A program made the translations under genes and the position numbers. DNA of 64,000 nucleotides, from IMG/VR virus record IMGVR_UViG_3300017989_000082, positions 32,333 through 96,332 of that record; one strand, written 5' to 3'. Source of the DNA: a virus. Under the pieces are notes generated by a model, which was not told the DNA's origin, did no database searches, and saw only the letters and a list, made by a program, of their open reading frames with translations. Positions 35,609 to 43,633 of this stretch are shown here, piece after piece (the first letter of the stretch is position 1; every line of letters begins with the position of its first letter).

Positions 35609-35912
35609 TATTGTTTGCATTCGTGGTGCTGGCGACAAAGAAGCCCCCGAAATTAATGACCCCCTCATTAATAGCGAATATATTGCGAAGGTTCGCGGAA
35701 CCAATTTCATTAATGAAAATTGGTATAAGCGATCTAAGCGCACTCTGCGAGTTCCCTACAAGGATGGCATTTTCATTAACCAGAAATTAAACGTATATGA
35801 AAGCCTTCTGGATATTGTTGATGTCCATATAGCCACCGATTACAGTTTCACCATTAGCAATGAAGGCATTTGGGCCGAAATTAATGTTGAGCAGCATGAG
35901 GAGGGCGAATGA
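35601..35912 (+). CDS. Hypothetical tail-tip protein, 103 aa
   Basis: 103 residues: IDIVCIRGAGDKEAPEINDP, then SEYIAKVRGTNFINENWYKR, a basic middle, and FTISNEGIWAEINVEQHEEG. The 'RGxxxINENxxxR' run and the final strand pair resemble short phage tail proteins, but no family was recognised. It overlaps both neighbours (8 nt and 4 nt), so it belongs to a tightly coupled set with the zinc-ribbon and OB-like genes. Confidence 0.55.
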   Translation: MIDIVCIRGAGDKEAPEINDPLINSEYIAKVRGTNFINENWYKRSKRTLRVPYKDGIFINQKLNVYESLLDIVDVHIATDYSFTISNEGIWAEINVEQHEEGE

Positions 35913-36178
35913 TGCTTAAGATAATAAAGGAGATATCAAAGAAGGCCCAAGTTGATAATATTCAGGATGCTACAATACATTCCCGCAACCCTGATGGAAC
36001 CTATAATATTATCATGAGAACCGGGGCAATAAAAAAGAGTGCAATCAATTCAACAGACATGACCTTTAAGAGAAACGAACGGGTCAACATTAGCATGGTT
36101 ACTGGCAATAAGGAAACAGCTAAAATTATCGGCAGGGGGTCAAAGAAAAATACGGGCGAAAAAATAATTTATGTTTGA
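35909..36178 (+). CDS. Small OB-fold-like baseplate protein, 89 aa
   Basis: 89 residues (a second ATG follows immediately). After a helical start, five short strand-like pieces follow: ATIHSRNPDGTYNIIMRTG, KKSAINST, FKRNERVNISMVTGN, and ETAKIIGRGSKK. The order, with a 'xGDxVxV...G....IIG' rhythm, resembles OB domains of phage baseplate spike or assembly proteins. The gene is the last of the structural set; the modification cassette begins 14 nt later. Confidence 0.5.
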   Translation: MMLKIIKEISKKAQVDNIQDATIHSRNPDGTYNIIMRTGAIKKSAINSTDMTFKRNERVNISMVTGNKETAKIIGRGSKKNTGEKIIYV

Positions 36179-36192
36179 GGCGAGAATACAGA

Positions 36193-37167
36193 ATGAGAGT
36201 TGAACTTATTAACATTCCTTTTACCGATAATATTTCAAGTAGACTTGATCCGCCGCTGTTTTTGCTACAGATTGCCCCGATATTCCAAAAGGAAAATTAT
36301 GCCGTCAGGGTTAACGACCTTAATGGTATTAACAGGAATCATTGGGGCTTTGGAAGTTGTCCGCTATACGTTATATATGCCGACATAAACAGCTACAGCG
36401 TAGCGGTTGAAATATCCAGAATGTGCAGGGAAATAAACAACAAGTCTGCCATTATTGTTTGCGGTAGTGGTCCCAGCAAGTATACTGGAAAATATGCAAA
36501 CACAAGAAGTTTCAATGTTGTTATAAAAGGAGAGGCAGAGCTTTCGGTTGCCAATTTTCTTACGGATATAATCCACGATGTTGACAGCGTTCAGCATGTG
36601 TATAGCGAAGAGGTTAGGAATGTAAATCGTTTACCATTTCCAGCCCGCAATCTTGTTGAAATGAATACCTATGCCCGAAGGCTTGATGGCATGAGAGCCA
36701 CAATGATCATGGGTAGCCGGGGAAGTCCTTTTGGCCCTACATGGCTATGTAAAAAATTAAAGCTGTTCAGCATCAACAGAATAAAGAACGAGGTTGTTGG
36801 AGTTGTTAATAAATATGGAATAAAAAATTTCTTTTTTGGTGACACAACCTTTACCTTTAACGAGCAAAGAGCATTAGATATAGGTAAAGTTATGGCCAAT
36901 AAAAACTTGCTTTTTGGCTTTAATGATGTTATATCAGAAGTTAAGCTTCCGCTATATAAAGAGTTAATAAGGTTGGGAGCTAGAGAGGTCTTCATTAACC
37001 CAATCGGAGCATCAAGCCAAGAGGAGGTTTCAGAACTTAAGAGCCAGATTGCATCTGAAACCGGCATGCGGGTTATTGTCCGCAAGGATGCCAAGTACCA
37101 AGATAGAAGGGGCTCTAATAATGGTAAGGGAAACAACAATGGAAAACAAGAAGATAGTATGCTTTAA
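36193..37167 (+). CDS. B12-binding-type radical SAM homologue lacking the Fe-S cysteines
   Basis: 324 residues from the ATG at 36193. Residues 1-125 follow the cobalamin-binding N-domain (PPLFLLQIAPIFQKENYAVR, IIVCGSGPSKYTGKY, VVIKGEAELSVANFL). Then come LPFPARNLVEMNTYARR and the radical SAM entry, but the usual SRGCPxxCxxC reads SRGSPFGPTWLC: all three cluster cysteines are replaced by Ser, Pro and Leu. The rest (KYGIKNFFFGDTTFTFNEQR) retains the barrel. It cannot bind the normal [4Fe-4S] cluster there, so it is either non-catalytic or repurposed. The C-terminal 25 residues are a short Asn/Gly/Lys-rich tail. Confidence 0.75.
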   Translation: MRVELINIPFTDNISSRLDPPLFLLQIAPIFQKENYAVRVNDLNGINRNHWGFGSCPLYVIYADINSYSVAVEISRMCREINNKSAIIVCGSGPSKYTGKYANTRSFNVVIKGEAELSVANFLTDIIHDVDSVQHVYSEEVRNVNRLPFPARNLVEMNTYARRLDGMRATMIMGSRGSPFGPTWLCKKLKLFSINRIKNEVVGVVNKYGIKNFFFGDTTFTFNEQRALDIGKVMANKNLLFGFNDVISEVKLPLYKELIRLGAREVFINPIGASSQEEVSELKSQIASETGMRVIVRKDAKYQDRRGSNNGKGNNNGKQEDSML

Positions 37168-38062
37168 TGAAAGACTTGGCGACCGCATTATTGTTAAATA
37201 TTTTGCAGAAAATGTAAAAACAGAATTTCCAGAATTTGAGCTATACGCCTTCCAGAGTTTTAAATACCCTTCCGTAAAAGGCTTTGATATGGAGCTTTGG
37301 GCTCCTGATTTATTTGCCGGGTTTCTTTACCCTGAAGATGGATACCGCAGTTGCCTTGATGCCGAAAATAAAACTGGCTACAGGGTTCTTTATCCAACTT
37401 GGGGGAATCTGTTTGTTTATGCCCCGAACATGATCAGAAAAACGGGGCGCTACCCTACTCTTGAAATTCCTGATCGCTACAAGCAATGGCTTGATACGGA
37501 ATTTGATGAAATGGTCTGGCGTCACTATTGCCGTTTCGCAGTTGGACCGCCTGCCGGTATAGTTGTGTGGCATATTCTTACAGATGCCCCTTACAGTAGG
37601 AGCCGCAACCACAACTTTAAACACCACGCCGCGGCCATTAAAATGCTGGCCAGAAAGTACCCTGATTGGCTGTTTATCCGAATAGGCCGTATGGATGCTG
37701 AGAATGGACTTCTGAGGGGTGATTTCAAGAACATAATTGACCTAACCCAATATGATTTAACGCCGTCTAGGTCTATCTCAGTGATATCCAGGGGTGATAT
37801 TTACGTCGGGGGTGATACAGGCATGACCCATGCGGCCAGCGCGTTGAAAAAGAAGATAGTGGCCATATGGGGTGATATAACCCACATGCTCAGGGACAGA
37901 TCAACAAGAAATAACATACAGCCCGGCGATTGGAATAGCGGCCCCTATGTTCCAGAAGAAGATTGCTATATTTTACGCCGTAACGGCGGTGAGCATATTA
38001 TGCGGCCAATTTATACAGCAGAGGAAATAGTTAATGGCGTAGAACATTTCATCAAGAGGTGA
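37139..38062 (+). CDS. Glycosyltransferase family 9-like (heptosyltransferase type)
   Basis: 307 residues from the ATG at 37139, chosen because AAGGGA lies 8 nt upstream; an ATG at 37121 is possible. The start overlaps the previous gene by 29 nt. The N-terminus is MENKKIVCFNERLGDRIIVK, the GT9 start with GDRI in place of GDxL. The C-terminal donor-binding motif GGDTGMTHAASA (residues 224-235) followed by IVAIWG is the strongest marker. GT9 enzymes transfer heptose or other sugars to lipid A core or similar acceptors. The acceptor here is unknown. It may initiate or extend a glycan on virion or host surface. Confidence 0.75.
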   Translation: MENKKIVCFNERLGDRIIVKYFAENVKTEFPEFELYAFQSFKYPSVKGFDMELWAPDLFAGFLYPEDGYRSCLDAENKTGYRVLYPTWGNLFVYAPNMIRKTGRYPTLEIPDRYKQWLDTEFDEMVWRHYCRFAVGPPAGIVVWHILTDAPYSRSRNHNFKHHAAAIKMLARKYPDWLFIRIGRMDAENGLLRGDFKNIIDLTQYDLTPSRSISVISRGDIYVGGDTGMTHAASALKKKIVAIWGDITHMLRDRSTRNNIQPGDWNSGPYVPEEDCYILRRNGGEHIMRPIYTAEEIVNGVEHFIKR

Positions 38063-38066
38063 CATC

Positions 38067-38786
38067 ATGGATCCATTCTCCGTAATACTGATATCGTATT
38101 TCAAATTGCATAGGCTGAGGGCGTGTGTTGATTCAATGCTTGGGCAAATGCGCCCGTGCGACGAACTTGTCATCATTGACAACTCTGTCAGCACTGCCGG
38201 TGAAGTGGATCTAGAATTGAGAGAATATCTTGGTGATGTTTTTAATAGGAACTTTGATGATGACTCTCCTGCAATTAGCATATATTTGAATAAATGGAAC
38301 CATTTTTTTACAAGCTCGGTTAATGAGGGCATAAGAAAAAGCAGCAACGAATATATCTTCCTTGTAAATAATGATACCGAGGTTGTTACTCCAAATACAT
38401 TTAAGACCCTCATTAATTTTGCAAAAACTGATCCGACCATTGCCACGGTCACGCCCGTTACGCTTCAGAGTAATGACAGTGTGTATTGCAGCGGAGCTTA
38501 TGGCGGTGGAGCACACAAAAAAGATAAAATAAAAGAGCCGCGGGAAGCAGAATGGAGCAATTTCGCTTTCGTGCTTATTAAAAGAAAAGTCATAGAGAAA
38601 ATTGGCCCAATGGCTCTTGGCAGAAAAAAAGTCGGTACAAGGGAGGTTGAATTAACCCATTATCATTCGGATGAAGAATTCTGTAGAAGAGCCACAGGGC
38701 ATGGTTTTACTCATTGGGTCCACCCCTTGATTGTTAGACACTATCACAAAGAGGATGAAACATGGCAACATGGCAATACTGGTTAG
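38067..38786 (+). CDS. Family 2 glycosyltransferase (GT-A)
   Basis: 239 residues. Features of GT2: SVILISYFKLHRLRACVDSM, DELVIIDNSVS, then NEGIRKSSNEYIFLVNNDTE, where NNDTE stands for the metal- and donor-binding DxD. The C-terminal region has HYHSDEEFCRRATGHGFTHW, the catalytic ED/DEE-type motif. GT2 enzymes invert the anomeric centre and use nucleotide sugars. It overlaps the following membrane/AdoMetDC frame by 25 nt. Confidence 0.8.
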   Translation: MDPFSVILISYFKLHRLRACVDSMLGQMRPCDELVIIDNSVSTAGEVDLELREYLGDVFNRNFDDDSPAISIYLNKWNHFFTSSVNEGIRKSSNEYIFLVNNDTEVVTPNTFKTLINFAKTDPTIATVTPVTLQSNDSVYCSGAYGGGAHKKDKIKEPREAEWSNFAFVLIKRKVIEKIGPMALGRKKVGTREVELTHYHSDEEFCRRATGHGFTHWVHPLIVRHYHKEDETWQHGNTG

Positions 38787-38890
38787 GGTGGGGAATTGTA
38801 TTTATACTGTCGGTTACTGTGGTGTTCGGTGCGGTATATTTTGCCGTACATTTATTTGTTAAACTTTTGAAAAGAAAAGGAGCATTTGGT
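38762..38890 (+). other. In-frame N-terminal membrane-anchor extension of the AdoMetDC gene
   Basis: Starting at the ATG at 38762, the frame encodes 43 residues that run without stop into the decarboxylase. They contain a strongly hydrophobic helix (WLGWGIVFILSVTVVFGAVY) followed by LLKRKG. The start lies in the end of the GT2 gene (25-nt overlap) and has a weak upstream GAGG. Two alternative products, soluble and anchored, could be made from two starts. Confidence 0.45.
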
Positions 38891-39301
38891 ATGGAAACAA
38901 CAGTTAAGGCCCGTGGCCTGCACGCAATTGTGGACCTTGCTGGCTGTCCATCAGGCCTGCTCGGGGACCAAGAAATACTCACCAGTATCATGAGGGAAGC
39001 AGCCAACAAAGCACAGGCAACAATCATGAAGGTGGTAAGTTACCGGCTAGGTGGTCCTCCCAGCCTGCACCCTGCCGCAAAGAAGACTCCTGACGGCATC
39101 AGCGTATACGTTGGCCTTGATGAAAGCCATGTCACCTGTCACACTTATCAGGAGGACGGCCTTATTGCCATAGATATTTTTGTCTGTGGTCGTAATGCGA
39201 TTGCCCGCGCCGCGGTAGGGTATTTATTGAAGGAGATTCCACATAAAAAACAAAGCGTGCATTACATTAACAGGTTTGTGGAGGAAGATGATAATGAATA
39301 A
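38891..39301 (+). CDS. Pyruvoyl-dependent S-adenosylmethionine decarboxylase homologue
   Basis: 136 residues from the ATG at 38891, which has AAAGGAG 10 nt upstream. The frame is open back to 38762, adding 43 residues with a transmembrane helix, so a membrane-anchored form is possible. Marks of bacterial AdoMetDC: HAIVDLAGC, LDESHVTCHTYQEDG and IDIFVCG. Ser79 (self-cleavage between Glu78 and Ser79 forms the pyruvoyl group), His84 and Cys99 align with the catalytic Ser, His and Cys. The usual HTxPE is HTYQE, and a Pro/Gly-rich insert precedes the core. Some homologues decarboxylate ornithine or arginine instead, so substrate is open. Confidence 0.8.
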   Translation: METTVKARGLHAIVDLAGCPSGLLGDQEILTSIMREAANKAQATIMKVVSYRLGGPPSLHPAAKKTPDGISVYVGLDESHVTCHTYQEDGLIAIDIFVCGRNAIARAAVGYLLKEIPHKKQSVHYINRFVEEDDNE

Positions 39302-39509
39302 GGGAATAAAAATTGTCAACGATACTGGTAACCCAATTGATACGAAAATTTATGATTCTGATGGCAACGATATTTCTTCTGCTCTTCAGGTCCGTAAAAT
39401 ATCCATTGACATCACTAGATACAGATTAGAGGCTATCCTGATTTGCGTTGACCCAACTATCAGCCTGCGGGGCGTTGAGGGAATTGCTATTAAGGAGGAG
39501 GAGCCGTAA
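39294..39509 (+). CDS. Small hypothetical phage protein, 71 aa
   Basis: The ATG at 39294 lies 7 nt after GAGGAAG and overlaps the AdoMetDC stop by 8 nt. The 71 residues (KGIKIVNDTGNPIDTKIYDS, DGNDISSALQVRKISIDITR) form a short beta domain like a common set of small phage proteins that begin 'I-x-I-x-N/G-D-G'. Its stop overlaps the next start by one base. It may be a structural partner of the cassette, for instance an acceptor protein, but nothing proves that. Confidence 0.55.
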   Translation: MNKGIKIVNDTGNPIDTKIYDSDGNDISSALQVRKISIDITRYRLEAILICVDPTISLRGVEGIAIKEEEP

Positions 39510-40189
39510 TGGACATTCATGTCCTAACACCGTTTTATCGTGACTATTTGGCTCCTACACTTATTCATTACCTGGAGCCAATGGGAATAATATGGCATCC
39601 CATTGTGACGGTTGAAGAAAGATGGCCTACGGTAGCGCAGGCTAAGGGCCACAAAAAACAAAAATATTGGATTCATCCGTTAGTTGTTCCAAAGCTTGCT
39701 CCCGGTATGAATGCCTTTAAGAAAATTAACGACTTCATTGAGATGCGCCATATTGTTGACGATGATTATTATGGCTTCATGTGCGATGATAACATGTACT
39801 CCCCTAATTTCTTTGATGTAATTCGCCAGCAAACAGCTAAGATTCTCATGTTCTCAATGTACCGTGGTGATACGGTTCCTGATCGAAAGGGAGAGGTGCC
39901 ACACCATGCCACTACCCTAAGAATTGCTGAACCGTGGGATGTGCGCCACGGCAACATTGATATCATGCAGTATATTATCAAGGGAGAAATATTCAGAAAG
40001 TATCGTTTTGATGTGTACGATCATGCTTACAGTGATGGCCACTACGCTGAGCGCCTGAAGTTTCAACACCCGGATGATATTCAGTTTCTCCCTAACCTAT
40101 ATTGTTTTTTCAATTATTTTCAGCCGGGTCGCTATACTGACCCGAGCAAATTTTTAGATCCTACATGGAAAATGCCTAAGTTTGTATGA
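39509..40189 (+). CDS. GT-A-like glycosyltransferase, paralogue A
   Basis: 226 residues starting MDIHVLTPFYRDYLAPTLIH. A DxD-like centre is present as HIVDDDYYGFMCDDNMYSP, and later QYIIKGEIFRKYRF followed by YSDGHYAERLKF corresponds to the acceptor-side part of GT2-like enzymes. It is about 45 percent identical by eye to the gene at 40816, and their first 75 nt are nearly the same. An HNH endonuclease gene sits between them. Donor and acceptor are unknown; the glycosyltransferase call rests on the motif pattern and neighbours. Confidence 0.65.
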   Translation: MDIHVLTPFYRDYLAPTLIHYLEPMGIIWHPIVTVEERWPTVAQAKGHKKQKYWIHPLVVPKLAPGMNAFKKINDFIEMRHIVDDDYYGFMCDDNMYSPNFFDVIRQQTAKILMFSMYRGDTVPDRKGEVPHHATTLRIAEPWDVRHGNIDIMQYIIKGEIFRKYRFDVYDHAYSDGHYAERLKFQHPDDIQFLPNLYCFFNYFQPGRYTDPSKFLDPTWKMPKFV

Positions 40190-40201
40190 GCGGAGTGATA
40201 A

Positions 40202-40819
40202 ATGAGAACATGTAAGATAAAAAATTGTGATAAAAAACATCACGGGAGGGGATATTGCAAAAGGCATTATTTACAATTAAAAAGATATGGAAAAATTTTA
40301 AAAAGAACAAGGCGTGATCCAAATAGGTTTATTTTTGAAAAGAATATTTGTAAGATAGAATTATATAATCATAAAAATGAAGTGGTTGGGTATGGAATAA
40401 TAGATAAAGAAGATTATAGAAAAATCAAAAAATATAAGTGGTGTTTATCGCCACAAGGGTATGTTGTTACTTGGGATGGAAAAAGATTGCATAGACTTAT
40501 AAATAATACTTTCTATAATTATGACACTGATCATATTGATAACAATAAACTAAACAATAGAAAGGAAAATCTTAGAGTTTGCACTAAGCTGGAGAATTCA
40601 AGGAATGTTGGCTTGAGTAGTAATAACTCTTCTGGATTTAAAGGTGTGTGGTGGGAAAATGGAAATAAAAAATGGAGAGCATTAATAAATGCTAATGGTA
40701 TGGCAATTCATTTAGGGTGCTTTGCGAATAAAAATGATGCTGCCAGAGCATATAACTGTGCAGCCATTAAATATCATGGTGAATTTGCAAAACTCAACAG
40801 AGTAAGGATGGCAATATGA
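40202..40819 (+). CDS. HNH homing endonuclease with AP2 DNA-binding domain
   Basis: 205 residues. Residues 1-35 have a CxxxxC-H-C-H zinc-like start (CKIKNCDKKHHGRGYCKRHY). The HNH nuclease core lies at about 95-128, with LHRLI, DTDHIDNNKLNNRKENLRV. The AP2-like domain is at about 145-198 (GFKGVWWENGNKKWRALINA, FANKNDAARAYNCAAIKYHG). This architecture is usual for free-standing homing endonucleases in phages. The gene is visibly richer in A/T than its neighbours, and it separates two paralogous genes, the signature of a mobile intruder. Its stop overlaps the next start by 4 nt. Confidence 0.9.
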   Translation: MRTCKIKNCDKKHHGRGYCKRHYLQLKRYGKILKRTRRDPNRFIFEKNICKIELYNHKNEVVGYGIIDKEDYRKIKKYKWCLSPQGYVVTWDGKRLHRLINNTFYNYDTDHIDNNKLNNRKENLRVCTKLENSRNVGLSSNNSSGFKGVWWENGNKKWRALINANGMAIHLGCFANKNDAARAYNCAAIKYHGEFAKLNRVRMAI

Positions 40820-41475
40820 AAGACATTCATGTGTTGACACCGTTTTACAGAACTCATTTGGCCCCAACCCTTATTCATTATCTTGAGCCTATGGGGGTGC
40901 AGTGGTATCCTATTTGCGAAGATAGACATTATAGTAGTGAGTTTTCTTCCCGTAATTGGATTACCCCTCTTCTTGTTGATGCTCTTTCTGAGAGCGATCA
41001 GTGTTATATTCGCTTTAATCAATTTCAGGATGCTCATTTGGTAGACGATAATGATTATTATTGTTTCATGGGCGATGACGACGCATACGAGCCGGGCTTT
41101 TTTGATATCATCAGAAGACAAACGGCTAAGATTCTCATTGTCTCTCTTTCTCGCGGCGATAGAATACCTGAGTGTGACCCTGAAAAGCACCCGACCAACC
41201 CGCTTATCATGAATAGCATTCGTGATGTGCAGGTATGCAATATTGGTTTGCCGCAGTATATTATTAAGGGGGAAATATTTAAACAGATGCGTTTCCGAAA
41301 TGACCACTGCTGGAATGATGGCCACTTTGCCGAGAAGCTTAAAGAGTGGTTCCCGAACGACTTTCACTTCTTGCCTGACACATTCGTTTTCGGAAATTAT
41401 TTTCAAGAGGGAAGGTATTTCGGAACACAATGGATGTTGAAACCAACATGGCGGCACCCGAGGATAATTAAATGA
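40816..41475 (+). CDS. GT-A-like glycosyltransferase, paralogue B
   Basis: 219 residues starting MKDIHVLTPFYRTHLAPTLI, paralogous to the gene at 39509. The central motif reads VDDNDYYCFMGDDDAYEPGF and the C-terminal part QYIIKGEIFKQMRF, then WNDGHFAEKLKEW. Divergence from paralogue A is spread over the whole length, so the copies are not recent. It begins a run of six 4-nt stop/start overlaps through 45473. Enzymatic role is inferred as for paralogue A. Confidence 0.65.
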   Translation: MKDIHVLTPFYRTHLAPTLIHYLEPMGVQWYPICEDRHYSSEFSSRNWITPLLVDALSESDQCYIRFNQFQDAHLVDDNDYYCFMGDDDAYEPGFFDIIRRQTAKILIVSLSRGDRIPECDPEKHPTNPLIMNSIRDVQVCNIGLPQYIIKGEIFKQMRFRNDHCWNDGHFAEKLKEWFPNDFHFLPDTFVFGNYFQEGRYFGTQWMLKPTWRHPRIIK

Positions 41476-42443
41476 AACGCTTTCGTGAAAAAAATGTTGA
41501 ACCGCTTGGCCCTGCCCTTCCATTAAGTACGCCATGGGTAATTAATGTTGATCCATCATCAATGTGTGATCTGAGATGCAAATATTGCTTTCACTATAAA
41601 AACAGAAACCCGAAGAATTATGGCATGATGGAGTGGAGTCTTTACAGGAAGCTCATTAGCGACATAAAGAAATTTCCCCGTAAGCTTAAAACATTGCGCC
41701 TGTATGCTTTTGGCGAGCCAATGATGAATCCATTATTTGCTGATATGGTTCGCTTGGCTAAAGATGAAAATGTATCTTTTGACATTGACACCACTACAAA
41801 TGGAATGTTTTTAAACCCATCAAGAAACCTTGATATAATCAATGCCGGTATTGATAGAATCAATTTATCGGTAGTTGGCGTGAGTGACTCGAAATATTTG
41901 GAATTCTCTGGAAGAAAGGTTAATTTTGTTAAGTTCGTCGAAAACGTTTCGCACCTGTATCACAACAGAAGACAATGCATACTGTTTATTAAGCTCAATG
42001 GCGATATTGTTTCAACAGAAGATCAGGAAAAGTTTCTTGAAATATTTACACCAATCTGCGATGGCATAGCCGTTGAGCATGTTATGGATTGTTGGTATGA
42101 TTTTAAAATGGAAGGAATTATTCGCAACAAGGATGTTGGCGTTTACGGCCAGCCGTTAACGAAGGTTGATGTGTGCCCGTATATATTTTACTCCTTCTGT
42201 GTTCAGTATGATGGCGAGGTTAGTGCCTGCTTTTTGGATTGGAACAGGAAGCTTATTATTGGCGACGCTAAGAAAGAAAAGCTTAAAGATATTTGGAATG
42301 GTAAATCCCTAAGAGGCATTCGTAAACTCATGTTGTGTAAGCAAAGGGATTGCATAATTGCCTGTAAAGGTTGTAATCAGCTTGAGGCTGGGAACCCTGT
42401 TAATATTGATCCCCTGGCAAAGGAGCTATTGGAGAAGATATGA
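41472..42443 (+). CDS. Radical SAM enzyme with SPASM-type C-terminus
   Basis: 323 residues. The radical SAM cluster motif CDLRCKYC is at Cys32, Cys36 and Cys39, binding the SAM-cleaving [4Fe-4S] cluster. Further barrel elements are LYAFGEPMMNPLF (the GGEP-like strand) and TTTNGMFL. The C-terminus carries SPASM-type cysteines: CPYIFYSFCVQYDGEVSACF, GDAKKEKLKDIWNGKSLR, then CKQRDCIIACKGC, for auxiliary clusters. SPASM proteins modify peptides or act on sugars and other small molecules. The substrate is unknown. 4-nt overlaps tie it to the neighbours on both sides. Confidence 0.85.
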   Translation: MKRFREKNVEPLGPALPLSTPWVINVDPSSMCDLRCKYCFHYKNRNPKNYGMMEWSLYRKLISDIKKFPRKLKTLRLYAFGEPMMNPLFADMVRLAKDENVSFDIDTTTNGMFLNPSRNLDIINAGIDRINLSVVGVSDSKYLEFSGRKVNFVKFVENVSHLYHNRRQCILFIKLNGDIVSTEDQEKFLEIFTPICDGIAVEHVMDCWYDFKMEGIIRNKDVGVYGQPLTKVDVCPYIFYSFCVQYDGEVSACFLDWNRKLIIGDAKKEKLKDIWNGKSLRGIRKLMLCKQRDCIIACKGCNQLEAGNPVNIDPLAKELLEKI

Positions 42444-43633
42444 GTTGTCCAGTATGCGGTAATTTGTCTATTGATGAAATTCTGTTTCTTGAGTGTGGGA
42501 AGTTTGATGACTCGCCAATATATGACCCCCTCAGGATTGCGACCTGCACTGTCTGCGGGCATGTTTATAATTTGCTGACTGAAAACGAAATATTGGGGTT
42601 GATGCAATACTATGAGACAGAATATGCAATGAATAATCTATACTCCCCAAACATCAATGGGGATACACCAGGAAGCATAGGGCGTAATAGTGTGGAACGG
42701 TACGCTTTGCTTTATGAATTCATTAGCGGTTGGATTACCCGCCACGATCGGGTTCTTGATGTAGGGTGTGCGGCAGGTGGTTTCCTGCAAACACTTAAGA
42801 AGATGAACTATAGGCACTTATCAGGAATTGAATTTTCAGAACCTTATGTTGAGGCGGCATCAAAACTTCCCGATATAGAGATAAAAAAAGGCATTGCGGA
42901 AGAAATTCCCTACGATAATGACAGCTTTGATTTCGTTGTTGCCGATCAGGTTGTAGAGCACCTTGCTGATCCAAGCTCTATATTCAAAGAAGCAAGGCGT
43001 GTGCTTGATGACAGGGGACTTCTTTGCATTAGCGTTCCCAATGCCATATTTTACGAGGAAACACACTTTTTTGATTTTTACTGGTTTCTCATGCGGGAGC
43101 ATATTCAACATTTCGACTTAATACATTTGGCCATGATTGCTGAAAAACATGGCTTCACCCTTATTGACAGCAAGACTACATTTTCAAATATGATTAGCGA
43201 TCGCTCTATTCTCCCTAACCTTTCCACACTGTTCATGCTGAAAGATACTAATGTTTGTAGGTCTTGGCTGCCATCAGGTCTTGGCGAAAAAATGAAGAGC
43301 TACATTAAAACCAGCTATGAAGATTTGAACAAGAAAAGAAGGTTTATCGGCCATATGGCCGATACGAAAATGCCGCTTTATGTTTATGGCATAGGCAGGG
43401 AGTTTATGTACCTGTATAAAAACACTCGCCTTCCTGAATGCGAAATTCCTGGCCTCATTGATGACACCAAATATAAACAGGATTTCCTCAAGTTTGATGG
43501 AAGAAATATCCTTGGAAGCGAATTTATAAAATATACCAGTGAAAATGTAATAATTACTGCTACGGCCCATTCAGCGAAGCTTAAGGCAAGGCTCAACGAT
43601 TTAGATGTCAAGGGAAAGATCATTGAGATATGA
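42440..43633 (+). CDS. SAM-dependent (sugar) C-methyltransferase-like protein
   Basis: 397 residues in three parts as in TDP-sugar C-methyltransferases. Zinc knuckle: CPVC at 3-6 and CTVC at 36-39. Middle Rossmann methyltransferase: VLDVGCAAGGFL at 105-116, then FDFVVADQVVEHLADP. C-terminal Rossmann-like domain: MPLYVYGIGREFMYLYKNTR, then GRNILGSEFIKY. This order (zinc-binding, methyltransferase, C-terminal domain) suggests methylation of a nucleotide-linked deoxysugar. It sits between a SPASM enzyme and a GT4 enzyme, with overlaps of 4 nt to both. Confidence 0.8.
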   Translation: MSCPVCGNLSIDEILFLECGKFDDSPIYDPLRIATCTVCGHVYNLLTENEILGLMQYYETEYAMNNLYSPNINGDTPGSIGRNSVERYALLYEFISGWITRHDRVLDVGCAAGGFLQTLKKMNYRHLSGIEFSEPYVEAASKLPDIEIKKGIAEEIPYDNDSFDFVVADQVVEHLADPSSIFKEARRVLDDRGLLCISVPNAIFYEETHFFDFYWFLMREHIQHFDLIHLAMIAEKHGFTLIDSKTTFSNMISDRSILPNLSTLFMLKDTNVCRSWLPSGLGEKMKSYIKTSYEDLNKKRRFIGHMADTKMPLYVYGIGREFMYLYKNTRLPECEIPGLIDDTKYKQDFLKFDGRNILGSEFIKYTSENVIITATAHSAKLKARLNDLDVKGKIIEI

